From positions 2,170,001-2,234,000 of the forward strand of contig CAWBYP010000002.1 of NCBI GenBank assembly GCA_963793005.1: DNA of 64,000 bases, read 5' to 3'. Origin of the DNA: RPQJ01 sp963793005. GTDB lineage: Bacteria > Pseudomonadota > Gammaproteobacteria > Steroidobacterales > Steroidobacteraceae. A program made the translations under genes and the position numbers. Below the pieces are notes generated by a model that ran no database searches, was not told the DNA's origin, and saw only the letters and a program-made list of their open reading frames with translations. This document shows positions 8,748 to 17,241 of the stretch, piece by piece (the stretch's first letter is position 1; each line of letters opens with the position of its first letter).

Positions 8748-9125
8748 TTACTCGTCGTCCTTTTTCTCCGCAATCTTCTTGCGGAGTTCGATCCACTTCG
8801 ACAGTTCCTTGAGGTTCTTCTTCTTCTTCCAGGTCTGTTTGCCCAGCGCGCCGCTGTTGTACGGGTTGTATCCGGACTTCAGGCGCTTCGGGCTGGTCGC
8901 CAGCGGGTTATTCGTGGTGTCGTCGTCGTCGAGGACGTCGAGCGACGGATCAACGAGCGCGCGCACACGCTCTGCGGCACCCAGCGTGTCGTCTGCCTGG
9001 AGGTCGCCCGTGTCGGCCCACTCCCAGGTGACATTGCCCCTGTCGTCCGTGCCGAGGCGGCCCGGCTCGGTCGCTGCCTTATCCGGGCTGGTGGGATTTG
9101 TCTTGTCGCCGGGCTTTCCCGCCAT
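8748..9125 (-). CDS. Conserved-looking small charged protein, function unknown
   Basis: This 125-residue hydrophilic protein has no signal peptide or membrane span. The first half is rich in Asp, Thr and Pro (GNVTWEWADTGDLQADDT, then a DDDDTTNNP run). The C-terminus is strongly charged and probably helical (TWKKKKNLKELSKWIELRKK). No domain is recognised. The gene stands alone between the convergent HAD gene and the Nudix gene, which is on the same strand further downstream. An overlapping plus-strand frame is a shadow; the segmented acidic and basic blocks and the clean ATG favour this one. Confidence 0.65.
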   Translation of the reverse strand: MAGKPGDKTNPTSPDKAATEPGRLGTDDRGNVTWEWADTGDLQADDTLGAAERVRALVDPSLDVLDDDDTTNNPLATSPKRLKSGYNPYNSGALGKQTWKKKKNLKELSKWIELRKKIAEKKDDE

Positions 9126-9196
9126 GGTCTTGCTCCGCTGGCGCAGTTATGCAGCCAATACTACAACTTCGCGGCCGGCTGGTAATGCTGGATGTG

Positions 9197-9760
9197 TCAC
9201 GAATCCGTGCCCGGTGGCCGGGAGCCGGCATTCGACTCGGCGGCCAGCGCGGCCCCGGCCCACAGCAGTCCGATGAGAGTCTTTCCGTCCCGCAGGCCGT
9301 GGCCGGTTGCCGCCATTTGCAGCGCTTTCTCCAGCATGACCCACTCGATTTCCAGGACCTCGTGCTCTTCCGGAGCCGCCGGCACGACCTCGAGGCCCCG
9401 GGCCAGGAACACGTGGATGACCTCGGTCAGCACGCCCGGTGAACTCAGGAATTCCCCGAGCCTGTCCCACCGGCGCGCAGTGACGCCTGCCTCCTCGGCC
9501 AGTTCGCGACGTGCGCAATCCAGCGGCGGTTCGCCGCCATCGAGCTTGCCAGCGGGAATTTCCCTGATCCATCCGCCCGCGGCATGGCGGAACTGGCGCA
9601 GCAGGCAGACGCGCCCGGCGTCGTCCATGGCTACGACTGCGGCACCGCCCGGGTGGTGGGCGATCTCGAGCTCCGCGACACGACCATTTGGCAGCTTCAC
9701 AGTCTCCAGGTTCACCGTAAGTACCCTGCCCTGGAACACGTTTCTAACCTTGTCCGGCAT
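9197..9760 (-). CDS. Nudix hydrolase, ADP-ribose/ADP-sugar pyrophosphatase type
   Basis: This 187-residue protein has a complete Nudix box beginning GKLDGGE, followed by RRELAEEAGV, matching Gx5Ex7REUxEExGU. The N-terminal strand GRVLTVNLETVKLPNGRVAELE and the GGAAVVAMDD segment resemble the NudF/ADP-ribose pyrophosphatase group, which cleaves ADP-ribose to AMP and ribose 5-phosphate. The ATG at 9760 is chosen because homology begins there; the frame is open much further upstream, but that part is the antisense of the aldehyde dehydrogenase. It diverges from that gene with about 150 nt between them. Confidence 0.88.
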   Translation of the reverse strand: MPDKVRNVFQGRVLTVNLETVKLPNGRVAELEIAHHPGGAAVVAMDDAGRVCLLRQFRHAAGGWIREIPAGKLDGGEPPLDCARRELAEEAGVTARRWDRLGEFLSSPGVLTEVIHVFLARGLEVVPAAPEEHEVLEIEWVMLEKALQMAATGHGLRDGKTLIGLLWAGAALAAESNAGSRPPGTDS

Positions 9761-9911
9761 CCGCGCTGCGTACCCGTGTAAAGCTCGACCCCGATCATAC
9801 AAGCCTGCGCCCGGCGTAATCCGGGCAGCCTTCTGCCGCAGCGCACAGGGGTTGCGCCACCTGTGGTAATTTTCCGGGACGCATTGCGGAAATACCGTAA
9901 CGGAGCAGCCA

Positions 9912-11288
9912 ATGACCGATTTCACGATCCCAGCGATCGTCGACAGGCTTCGCCATACATTCGACAGCGGGAAAACCCGGCCGATCGAGTGGCGGGTCGC
10001 GCAACTTGGTGAAATACAGCGCGCGCTCCGTGAGCACGAGTCTGATTTTGCCGAGGCGCTGCGCAAGGATCTCGGCAAGAGTCGTTTCGAGGCGACGCTG
10101 GCAGAGACGGGCTGGGTGACGGCGGAGGCCAAGTACGCGATCAAGCACCTGAAGGGCTGGATGGCGCCGACCAGGGTCAGCACGCCGATGATGACGCAGC
10201 CGGGCCGCAGTTCCATCCAGCCGGAACCGAAAGGCGTCGTGCTGGTCATCGCGCCCTGGAACTACCCGCTGTCGATGGTCATGTGCCCGCTGGTAGGCGC
10301 GGTTGCCGCCGGGAACTGCGTCGTGATGAAGCCGTCGGAGATCTCGAGCCACACCTCTGCCGCGCTGGCTGCGATCCTGCCCCGGTACCTCGACCCTGAC
10401 GCATTCGCGGTCGTGGAGGGCGCGATTCCAGAGACGACCGAGCTGCTCGAGCAGCGATTCGACCACATCCTCTACACGGGCAACGAGCACGTCGGGCGCA
10501 TCGTCATGACGGCGGCTGCGAAACACCTCACGCCGGTCACGCTGGAGCTGGGCGGCAAGAGCCCGTGCCTGATCGACAAGAGCGCGAATATCGAAGTCGC
10601 TGCCACTCGCGTCGCCTGGGGCAAGTTCATCAACGCCGGCCAGACCTGCGTCGCGCCCGACCACGTGCTGGTGCACCGCGAGGTTGCGCAGCAGTTCATT
10701 GACACGCTCACGCGCAAGGTAAAGGATTTCTACGGCGAGGATCCGGAACAGAGCCCGGACTACTGCCGCATCGCGAGCGAGCGCCACGCGGCGCGCTTCG
10801 CGGAACTGCTGAAGGGGCAGAAGATCCATCTCGGCGGCCGCGTGGACGTGGCCAAGCGCTACGTCGAGCCGACCATCGTGCTGGATCCGGCGCCCGATTC
10901 ACCGCTGATGGCGGACGAGATTTTCGGGCCGATCCTGCCGATCATCACGGTGGACGAGATGCACCACGCGATCAAGTTCGTGTCCGATCGCCCGAAGCCG
11001 CTTGCGCTGTATGTCTTCACCAAGAGTGCGGCGCTCGAAGAGGCAGTGCTGTCGAAGTTGAGTGCCGGAAGCGTCTGCATCAATGACGCGGTGATCTTCA
11101 TGGCGTCGCCGGAGCTGCCGTTCGGCGGCGTCGGCAACAGCGGCATGGGGCGCTACACGGGCTGGTATGGATTCGAGACGTTCAGCCACATGAAGCCGGT
11201 GATGAAGCGCAGCTTCCGGTTCGATGCGCCGCTGCGCTATCCGCCGTACACGGAGCGGAAGGCAAGGCTGCTGAAGATGGTGATGTAG
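9912..11288 (+). CDS. NAD(P)-dependent aldehyde dehydrogenase, ALDH3-like
   Basis: This 458-residue protein has the aldehyde dehydrogenase fold without a signal peptide. It shows the nucleotide-binding APWNYPL and KPSEISSHTS segments, the general-base Glu in ELGGKSP, the catalytic Cys in GQTCVAPDH, and the C-terminal PELPFGGVGNSGMGRYTG stretch. The length and the C-terminal hydrophobic tail (RYPPYTERKARLLKMVM) resemble class 3 enzymes and coniferyl aldehyde dehydrogenases, which oxidise medium-chain or aromatic aldehydes to acids. The physiological aldehyde is not evident. It is a single-gene unit, and the downstream repeat at 11304 may carry its termination hairpin. Confidence 0.92.
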   Translation: MTDFTIPAIVDRLRHTFDSGKTRPIEWRVAQLGEIQRALREHESDFAEALRKDLGKSRFEATLAETGWVTAEAKYAIKHLKGWMAPTRVSTPMMTQPGRSSIQPEPKGVVLVIAPWNYPLSMVMCPLVGAVAAGNCVVMKPSEISSHTSAALAAILPRYLDPDAFAVVEGAIPETTELLEQRFDHILYTGNEHVGRIVMTAAAKHLTPVTLELGGKSPCLIDKSANIEVAATRVAWGKFINAGQTCVAPDHVLVHREVAQQFIDTLTRKVKDFYGEDPEQSPDYCRIASERHAARFAELLKGQKIHLGGRVDVAKRYVEPTIVLDPAPDSPLMADEIFGPILPIITVDEMHHAIKFVSDRPKPLALYVFTKSAALEEAVLSKLSAGSVCINDAVIFMASPELPFGGVGNSGMGRYTGWYGFETFSHMKPVMKRSFRFDAPLRYPPYTERKARLLKMVM

Positions 11289-11303
11289 CCGCCGGCCAGT
11301 GCC

Positions 11304-11377
11304 GGGGACATTCTCCTTTCCCCTCCAGAACAAATAGGTGCCAGGCACCGAATTAATCAATTCAGTGCCTGGCACCT
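11304..11377. repeat. Compound palindromic repeat between convergent genes
   Basis: It contains the same two blocks as the insertion in uvrA: the 17-nt GGGGACATTCTCCTTTC at 11304-11320 and AGGTGCCAGGCACC plus GAATTAA at 11336-11356. It then has an inverted copy of the palindrome block (GTGCCTGGCACCT, 11365-11377), so the RNA can form a hairpin. It lies between the aldehyde dehydrogenase stop (11288) and the stop of the convergent membrane protein gene (11390). A bidirectional terminator role is possible but not shown. Confidence 0.85.
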
Positions 11378-11389
11378 ATTTATCAACGG

Positions 11390-11803
11390 TCAGTTGTCGA
11401 CGCGGTCCACCGACGCCTGGCCGGAGATGCGCTGGCGGATCAGTGCCCAGGACATGCCGATGCCGAGGACCAGGCCGAGGATGGTGAGGGTCACCCAGGC
11501 GAGCGTTGCGCCGCTACCGATCGTGACCCAGCCCATGCTTACCATCCACCAGGCGATCGCCGCGAAGAACGCGACGAGCAGGCCGAAGCCAAGCCTGCCG
11601 AGTACTGCGCTCGCGGAACGCACGAAAAAGATCCACGCGCACAGCAGAGCGATCCCGATGATCACCTTCAGCGGCCTGTTGGCCTGGAAGTCCCCGGCCA
11701 GCCAGTGAACGTAGGAATGGCCCGACGGATTGAAGGTGGCGAACACCAGCGCCAGCGCGAAACCCATGCGCCACAGCACGCCCGTAAAACTGAATTCCTT
11801 CAT
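11390..11803 (-). CDS. Small integral membrane protein, DUF6524-like
   Basis: This 137-residue protein has four predicted membrane spans (around LWRMGFALALVFATF, LKVIIGIALLCAWIFFV, LGFGLLVAFFAAIAWWMV and LAWVTLTILGLVLGIGMSWAL). The motif FNPSGHSYVHW after the first span is what I associate with the DUF6524 family; this family call is from memory. No function is known. The ATG at 11803 is taken because it opens directly before the first membrane segment. The frame runs further upstream into the divergent helicase gene without homology. Confidence 0.75.
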   Translation of the reverse strand: MKEFSFTGVLWRMGFALALVFATFNPSGHSYVHWLAGDFQANRPLKVIIGIALLCAWIFFVRSASAVLGRLGFGLLVAFFAAIAWWMVSMGWVTIGSGATLAWVTLTILGLVLGIGMSWALIRQRISGQASVDRVDN

Positions 11804-11914
11804 GGTCGCTGCGGCCCTGTTTGCGTTGTGCGGCTGCGATCTTATAGCGGGACGAGCCCCCGCTTGTAAGCGAAGCCGCGTCCCGCTCATCGACCCGATC
11901 GACCGGGCTCCCGG

Positions 11915-11934
11915 TACTGGATATACATACAGTA
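11915..11934 (+). promoter_or_regulatory. LexA (SOS) operator in front of the UvrD-type helicase
   Basis: The 20-mer TACTGGATATACATACAGTA matches the gammaproteobacterial LexA consensus: CTG, ten AT-rich bases, then CAG, with the flanking TA on both sides. It ends 20 nt before the helicase ATG, a usual position for repression. Confidence 0.85.
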
Positions 11935-11954
11935 GCGCACTATAGTCGTCTGCA

Positions 11955-14033
11955 ATGATCCAGGGCGACGCATTCGCGAGGTTGAACGCCGCGCAGCTCG
12001 AGGCCGCCACGCACGGCGAGCCCCTGCCTGGCGGTGGCGTGCGTGCTTCACCGCTGCTGGTAATTGCGGGCGCCGGGACCGGCAAGACCAGTACGCTCGC
12101 GCACAGGGTCGCCCACCTGCTGCTGAAAGGCGCGGCGCCGGAGCGATTGCTGCTACTCACGTTTACGCGGCGCGCGGCGCTCGAGATGACCCGCCGTGCG
12201 CAAAGTGTCGTGGCCGAGGCGATGGCCGGAGCGCGCGGGGCAGGCGGCGGCTCGTCGTTCCGGTTGCCGTGGTCCGGCACGTTTCACGCGATCGGCAATC
12301 GGCTCATCCGGACCTATGCGCATCGGCTCGGCCTGGACCCGGCGTTCAACGTGCTCGATCGCGGCGATGCGGCCGACCTGATGGACGTCGTGCGTCATCG
12401 GCTGGGTTTCTCTAAAACCGAAAAGCGCTTTCCGCGCAAGGACACCTGCCTCGGCATCTACTCCAGCCGGGTCAACACCCAGCGATCGCTGCGCGAGACG
12501 CTCGAGACCGGCTGGCCATGGTGCCTGGACTGGGAGGACGAACTCGCGTCGCTGTGCCGTGCCTACGTCGAGGAGAAGCTCGCGCAGCAGGTGCTCGATT
12601 ACGACGACCTGCTGCTCTACTGGCAGATGATGATGCGTGACGACGGAATGGCCGCCGAGATCGGCGCCAAATTCGACCACGTGCTGGTGGACGAGTACCA
12701 GGACACCAACGCACTGCAGGCCGAGATCCTGCTCAGGCTGAAGCCCGATGGGAGCGGTGTGACGGTGGTCGGTGACGACGCGCAGGCGATCTACTCGTTC
12801 CGCGGCGGTACGGTGGACAACATCCTGGATTTCCCGCAGAAATTCTCGCCGCCCGCCCGGGTCGTGACACTCGAGGAAAACTACCGCTCGACGCAACCGC
12901 TGCTCGATGCCGCGAACGCGCTGATGTCCGAAGGAGGGCGGCAGTACCGCAAGTTCCTGCGGAGTTCGCGCGCCGGCGGCGTGAAGCCGCGGCTCGTCAT
13001 CGTGCAGGACGACCAGGCGCAGGCCGGATACGTCGTCGAGCGGGTGCTCGAATGCCGCGAGCGTGGAATCGAACTGCGGCGACAGGCGGTGCTGTTCCGC
13101 AACTCGGATCACAGCGACGTGCTTGAACTCGAGTTGATGCGCCGGAAGATCCCCTATGTGAAGTACGGCGGGCTCAAGTTCCTGGAAGCGGCGCACGTCA
13201 AGGACCTGCTGGCCGTGCTGCGCTGGGCTGACAATCCCCGCAATCGAATCGCGTCGTTCCGCGTCATGCAGCTGCTGCCGGGCATGGGACCAGCGAATTC
13301 AGAGCGGGCCTGCCAGGCATTCGAGGCTGCCGGATACCATTGGTCGGCACTTGCGTCGCACTCGGTGCCTGCGCCGGCGCGCGAGCACTGGCACGCGCTC
13401 GCAGGACTGATGGCTTCGCTGGCGGGCGGCGCTCCATGGCAGGGGCAGCTGACACTCGTGCGTGCCTGGTACGAACCGCAACTGGAGCGCCTCTACGATT
13501 CGGCGCAGGCACGGCGCGGCGATCTGGAGCAGCTCGAGCGCCTCGCCGTGCAGCATGCGACGCGTGAGTCGTTCGTCACCGAGCTTACTCTCGACCCTCC
13601 GCAGGCCAGTGGCGACCTGTCCGGCGACCCGCTGCTAGACGAGGACTACCTGGTGCTCTCGACCGTGCATTCGGCCAAGGGACAGGAATGGGAATCCGCC
13701 TACGTGCTCAATGTCACGGACGGCAGTTTCCCGTCCGAGTTCTCGACGGGCCGTCCGGAACTCATCGACGAGGAGCGCCGCCTGCTCTATGTGGCGATGA
13801 CGCGCGCACGCCAGGAACTGCACCTGGTCACGCCGGTCCGCTTCTACGTCACGCAGCAGGCGCCGGGCGGCGACCGTTACGTGCACGGGGCACACAGCCG
13901 ATTCCTGACCGATGCCGTAGTGGGGAAATTCGACCGTGCTGCGTGGCCCGAGTCGCCTGAGGGCATGGAAGCGCAGCTGGCACCGGCGGGAGCGAGCATC
14001 GACGTCGCTTCCCGGCTGCGGGACATGTGGTAG
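11955..14033 (+). CDS. UvrD/Rep-family (SF1A) ATP-dependent DNA helicase
   Basis: This 692-residue superfamily 1A helicase has an N-terminal Q-motif (LNAAQLEAA), Walker A GAGTGKT near residue 40, motif Ia LTFTRRAALEMTRRA, Walker B LVDEYQDTN, motif III VVGDDAQAIYSFRGG, motif IV LEENYRST, motif V STVHSAKGQEWESAYV and motif VI LLYVAMTRARQELHL. Such enzymes unwind DNA 3' to 5' in repair or replication restart. It is shorter than UvrD (about 720 residues) and ends right after the catalytic core. The LexA box at 11915-11934 indicates induction by DNA damage. It is not clearly UvrD or Rep itself, so no symbol is given. Confidence 0.92.
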   Translation: MIQGDAFARLNAAQLEAATHGEPLPGGGVRASPLLVIAGAGTGKTSTLAHRVAHLLLKGAAPERLLLLTFTRRAALEMTRRAQSVVAEAMAGARGAGGGSSFRLPWSGTFHAIGNRLIRTYAHRLGLDPAFNVLDRGDAADLMDVVRHRLGFSKTEKRFPRKDTCLGIYSSRVNTQRSLRETLETGWPWCLDWEDELASLCRAYVEEKLAQQVLDYDDLLLYWQMMMRDDGMAAEIGAKFDHVLVDEYQDTNALQAEILLRLKPDGSGVTVVGDDAQAIYSFRGGTVDNILDFPQKFSPPARVVTLEENYRSTQPLLDAANALMSEGGRQYRKFLRSSRAGGVKPRLVIVQDDQAQAGYVVERVLECRERGIELRRQAVLFRNSDHSDVLELELMRRKIPYVKYGGLKFLEAAHVKDLLAVLRWADNPRNRIASFRVMQLLPGMGPANSERACQAFEAAGYHWSALASHSVPAPAREHWHALAGLMASLAGGAPWQGQLTLVRAWYEPQLERLYDSAQARRGDLEQLERLAVQHATRESFVTELTLDPPQASGDLSGDPLLDEDYLVLSTVHSAKGQEWESAYVLNVTDGSFPSEFSTGRPELIDEERRLLYVAMTRARQELHLVTPVRFYVTQQAPGGDRYVHGAHSRFLTDAVVGKFDRAAWPESPEGMEAQLAPAGASIDVASRLRDMW

Positions 14034-14071
14034 CCACAACCGGAGAAGAAAGAAAGCCCGGATGGGGGGCG

Positions 14072-15040
14072 TCAGGTCGGGGAGGGCGCGATTGTCGCAA
14101 CTGCGCCCGGCCCCGCATCGATTTCGCCCTCGACCTCACGCAGCACTTTCAGGAACTCGCTGACAGCCGGCGAAGGTGTGCGACGAGCGAGACGAACGAT
14201 GCCGTAGTAGCTGGTCAGCCAGGCGGGCGTCACCTCCAGGCGCAGCTCCACGAGGTGGCCCAGCGCAACCTCGCGCTCGATCTGGTGCGGCAACGCGAGA
14301 CCGAGGATGTCGGATTCCATCACGATGCTGCGCGCCAGATACGGCATCTCGATACGAAACTCGGTTGTCGCGGCACCTTCAGGAAGGTCCGTCCGCAACA
14401 TTGTCTCGGCCTTGCCGATGAGTTTCAGCAGGCGCTTCGGGAGAATCGTCATGGCGAGCGGGAAACGGCTGATGTCCTCGAGCGTCACCTCGTCCTTGAT
14501 CAACAGCGGATGCCCTGGCCGGCAGTAGAAAGCTGCGGGATGCTGCGGCAGCATCTCTATGGCCAGCCGGTCGTCGCCGATGGCGTGGCTGGTCTCGGCG
14601 ATCACCACGTCCAGTTCGTCGTTCAGCAGCCGGCGGTAGAGATTCGGCCAGTCACTGACCGACAAGTCCACCAGGACGTCCGGGTATCGCCGGGCCAGGC
14701 GGCCGACGGCGGTGCCCACTGAGGTCTCGGCGGCGAAGGGGCCGGCACCGATCCTCAGCAGGCCTCCCGCGAGCCCGACCATCTGCCCCAGTTCCTGCTC
14801 GGCGACCTTGGCCTGCGAGACCAGCGGTCGCGCCAGCTCGATCAGCCGCGCCCCGACAGCCGTCGGCTCGACGCGCGCCCGGTCGCGATCGAAGATCTTT
14901 GCCCCGATGTCGTCCTCGAGCGAGCGGATGCTGCGCGAGAGGGCGGGCTGGGTCAGCCCGATTGCCTCCGCGGCGCGCGCAAAGCTGCGGTACTGATCGA
15001 GCGCGAGAACGTGTCGCATTTTTCGCAGGTCCAGTTTCAT
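14072..15040 (-). CDS. LysR-family transcriptional regulator
   Basis: This 322-residue regulator has an N-terminal winged helix-turn-helix (MRHVLALDQYRSFARAAEAIGLTQPALS, split here by its helix boundaries) and a C-terminal periplasmic-binding-like effector domain. The ATG at 15040 lies 12 nt from a perfect palindrome with the T-N11-A pattern of LysR sites (15053-15069). It is transcribed divergently from the sulfatase gene, the classic layout for a LysR protein controlling its neighbour and itself. The effector is unknown; a sulfate ester or its product is a reasonable guess. Confidence 0.92.
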   Translation of the reverse strand: MKLDLRKMRHVLALDQYRSFARAAEAIGLTQPALSRSIRSLEDDIGAKIFDRDRARVEPTAVGARLIELARPLVSQAKVAEQELGQMVGLAGGLLRIGAGPFAAETSVGTAVGRLARRYPDVLVDLSVSDWPNLYRRLLNDELDVVIAETSHAIGDDRLAIEMLPQHPAAFYCRPGHPLLIKDEVTLEDISRFPLAMTILPKRLLKLIGKAETMLRTDLPEGAATTEFRIEMPYLARSIVMESDILGLALPHQIEREVALGHLVELRLEVTPAWLTSYYGIVRLARRTPSPAVSEFLKVLREVEGEIDAGPGAVATIAPSPT

Positions 15041-15052
15041 GAGTGAAAGTTA

Positions 15053-15069
15053 TCAAACCTGAGGTTTGA
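15053..15069. promoter_or_regulatory. Putative LysR operator between lysR and the sulfatase gene
   Basis: TCAAACCTGAGGTTTGA is a perfect 8-bp inverted repeat around one base and fits the T-N11-A core of LysR-type binding sites. It sits in the divergent intergenic region, 12 nt from the regulator start and about 90 nt upstream of the sulfatase ATG. Confidence 0.65.
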
Positions 15070-15158
15070 ATGCATTGGACACTCGGAACGATCGAATACG
15101 AGACTACCAAGCCCGGGTGTACGTGACCCGGATCCAGCCAACAGGGGTAGAGAATCCT

Positions 15159-16739
15159 ATGTCTAAAGTGACCCGACTGCTGGGCGCGCTGATCGCGTGC
15201 CTGGCCAGCCACATCGCCGTGGCCCAGACCGCCGCAAAGCCGAACATCCTGGTGATTTTCGGCGATGACGTCGGCTACTGGAACGTCAGCGCCTACAACC
15301 GCGGCATGATGGGGTATCGCACGCCGAACATCGATCGTATCGCGCACGAAGGCGCGATCTTCACCGACGCGTACGCCCAGCAGAGCTGCACGGCGGGCAG
15401 GGCGGCGTTCATCACTGGCCAGTCTCCGGTCCGCACCGGCCTCACCAAGGTGGGCCTGCCTGGCGCGCCCGAGGGCCTCTCGGCCAAGGATCCGACGCTT
15501 GCCGAAATGCTGAAGGCCAAGGGCTATGCCACTGGCCAGTTCGGCAAGAACCACCTGGGCGACAGGAATGAGTTCATCCCGACGCTGCACGGCTTCGATG
15601 AGTTCTACGGAAACTTCTATCACCTGAACGCCGAGGAAGAGCCTGAGAACGCTGACTACCCGAAGAACCCCGATTTCAAGGCGAAGTTCGGCCCGCGCGG
15701 CGTATTCAAGTGCAAGGCGACGGGCGCGAAGAGCTCACTGCCTGACGACCCGCGCTTCGGCCCCTGGGGCAAGCAGGATTGCGTGGACACAGGCCCGCTC
15801 ACGAAGAAGCGCATGGAGACCATCGACTACGAGGTGGCCGACGCGTCGATTGACTTCATAAAGCGCCAGGACGCGGCGAAGAAGCCGTGGTTCGTGTGGT
15901 TCAACACGAGCCGCATGCACGTCTGGACGCATCTGCGCCCCGAGTCGAAGGACAAGACCGGGCTCGGCATCTACGCCGACGGCATGACGGAGCACGACGC
16001 CCACGTCGGCGAGATGCTGAAGCTGCTGGACGACCTGGGTGTCACGAAGGACACGATCGTCATCTGGAGTTCGGACAACGGCGCTGAGGTGATGAGCTGG
16101 CCGGACGGCGGAACCACGCCGTTCCGCGGCGAGAAGAACACCAACTGGGAGGGCGGCTACCGCGTCCCGCTGGTCGTGCGCTGGCCAGGCGTGATCAAGC
16201 CGGGCACCGAAATCAACAGCATCATCTCGCATGAGGACTGGGTACCGACGCTGATGGCCGCTGTCGGCGAGCCCGGGCTCAAGGAGGACCTGCTGAAGGG
16301 GTCGAATATCGGCGGCACCCAGTTCAAGGTCCACATCGACGGATACAACCTGATGCCGGCGTTCCAGGGCCAGGGCGAGTGGCCGCGCCACGAGTTCCTG
16401 TACTGGACCGACGACGCCAACGTCGCCGGCCTGCGCTACGACCGCTGGAAGCTCGTGTTCATGGAGCAGCGGGCCGAGAGCTTCGAAGTCTGGGAAGAGC
16501 CGCTTGTCACGCTGCGAACGCCGAAGCTGTTCGACCTGCGCGCCGACCCGTTCGAGCGTGCCGACCGCGACGGTATCGGCTACAAGACGTGGCGCTTCGA
16601 GCGCGTGTTCCTGCTGGCGCCTGCCCAGGTGTACGTGAAGGGTTGGCTCGAGAGCTTCAAGGAGTTCCCGCCACGACAGAAGCCCGGCAGCTTCAACCTG
16701 AGCGACGCTATGGAGAAGCTGAGCGAGTCGGGAGGCTGA
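15159..16739 (+). CDS. Secreted type I sulfatase (arylsulfatase-like), Cys-type
   Basis: This 526-residue protein has an N-terminal signal peptide (MSKVTRLLGALIACLASHIA, cleavage probably after AVAQ), so it is periplasmic. It shows the sulfatase N-terminal metal site NILVIFGDDVGYWN and the CTAGR motif with Cys77, which matches CxA/PxR, the sequence oxidised to formylglycine. It also has the second signature region GYATGQFGKNHLGD and the WSSDNGAE metal-binding motif. It hydrolyses sulfate esters. The ATG at 15159 follows an AGGGGTAGAG ribosome site; a TTG at 15066 is in frame but would bury the signal peptide. No maturase gene is adjacent. Confidence 0.92.
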   Translation: MSKVTRLLGALIACLASHIAVAQTAAKPNILVIFGDDVGYWNVSAYNRGMMGYRTPNIDRIAHEGAIFTDAYAQQSCTAGRAAFITGQSPVRTGLTKVGLPGAPEGLSAKDPTLAEMLKAKGYATGQFGKNHLGDRNEFIPTLHGFDEFYGNFYHLNAEEEPENADYPKNPDFKAKFGPRGVFKCKATGAKSSLPDDPRFGPWGKQDCVDTGPLTKKRMETIDYEVADASIDFIKRQDAAKKPWFVWFNTSRMHVWTHLRPESKDKTGLGIYADGMTEHDAHVGEMLKLLDDLGVTKDTIVIWSSDNGAEVMSWPDGGTTPFRGEKNTNWEGGYRVPLVVRWPGVIKPGTEINSIISHEDWVPTLMAAVGEPGLKEDLLKGSNIGGTQFKVHIDGYNLMPAFQGQGEWPRHEFLYWTDDANVAGLRYDRWKLVFMEQRAESFEVWEEPLVTLRTPKLFDLRADPFERADRDGIGYKTWRFERVFLLAPAQVYVKGWLESFKEFPPRQKPGSFNLSDAMEKLSESGG

Positions 16740-16800
16740 GACGCAGGCGTAAACTCCGCGTCCCGGCTCCGTGCCGGGACATGCGGTAACCGCAAACGAA

Positions 16801-16832
16801 GAAGGCCCGGGTTTCCCCGGGCCTTCTTTTTT
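16801..16832 (+). terminator. Rho-independent terminator after the sulfatase gene
   Basis: There is a perfect 11-bp GC-rich stem (GAAGGCCCGGG with CCCGGGCCTTC), a 4-nt loop and then six T on the plus strand. Confidence 0.92.
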
Positions 16833-16866
16833 GGTCGTCAGCAGTCGCGCTCAAGCGCGAAGGCGA

Positions 16867-17241
16867 TTACCAGCGACGCTGGCCGCCACCGCCACCGCCG
16901 CCACCACCGCCGTAGCCACCACCGCCACCGCCGCCGCCGTAGCCGCCACCCGAGCGGCCACCGCCGCCGCCGGGACGACCACCGCCGCCGCCAGTGCGCG
17001 GACGGTCCTGCGCTTCGTTCACGCGCAGCGGGCGTCCGCCCATGTTGAAGCCGTTCAGCGCCTGCATGGCAGTCTGAGCGTCGGCCTGCGGCATCTCGAC
17101 GAAGCCGAAGCCGCGGGGGCGGCCGGTCTCACGATCGGACGGCAGGGCCACGGACTCGACAGTGCCGTGCTGTGCGAACAGGTCGCGCACTTCACTCTCA
17201 GTGGCGGAGAAAGGCAGGTTGCCCACGTAGATCTTGGTCAT
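16867..17241 (-). CDS. Glycine-rich RNA-binding protein with one RRM
   Basis: This 124-residue protein has an RRM domain at about residues 1-80, with RNP2 (KIYVGNLPF) and RNP1 (GRPRGFGFVEM). A tail of about 40 residues follows, made almost only of Gly with Tyr, Arg and Ser. This is the cyanobacterial/proteobacterial Rbp type, like plant glycine-rich proteins, known for single-stranded RNA binding and often cold induction. It is monocistronic and convergent with the sulfatase gene. The closest upstream promoter-like sequence on the minus strand lies about 190 nt away, suggesting a long leader as in cold-shock mRNAs; that last point is inference. Confidence 0.93.
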   Translation of the reverse strand: MTKIYVGNLPFSATESEVRDLFAQHGTVESVALPSDRETGRPRGFGFVEMPQADAQTAMQALNGFNMGGRPLRVNEAQDRPRTGGGGGRPGGGGGRSGGGYGGGGGGGGYGGGGGGGGGGQRRW

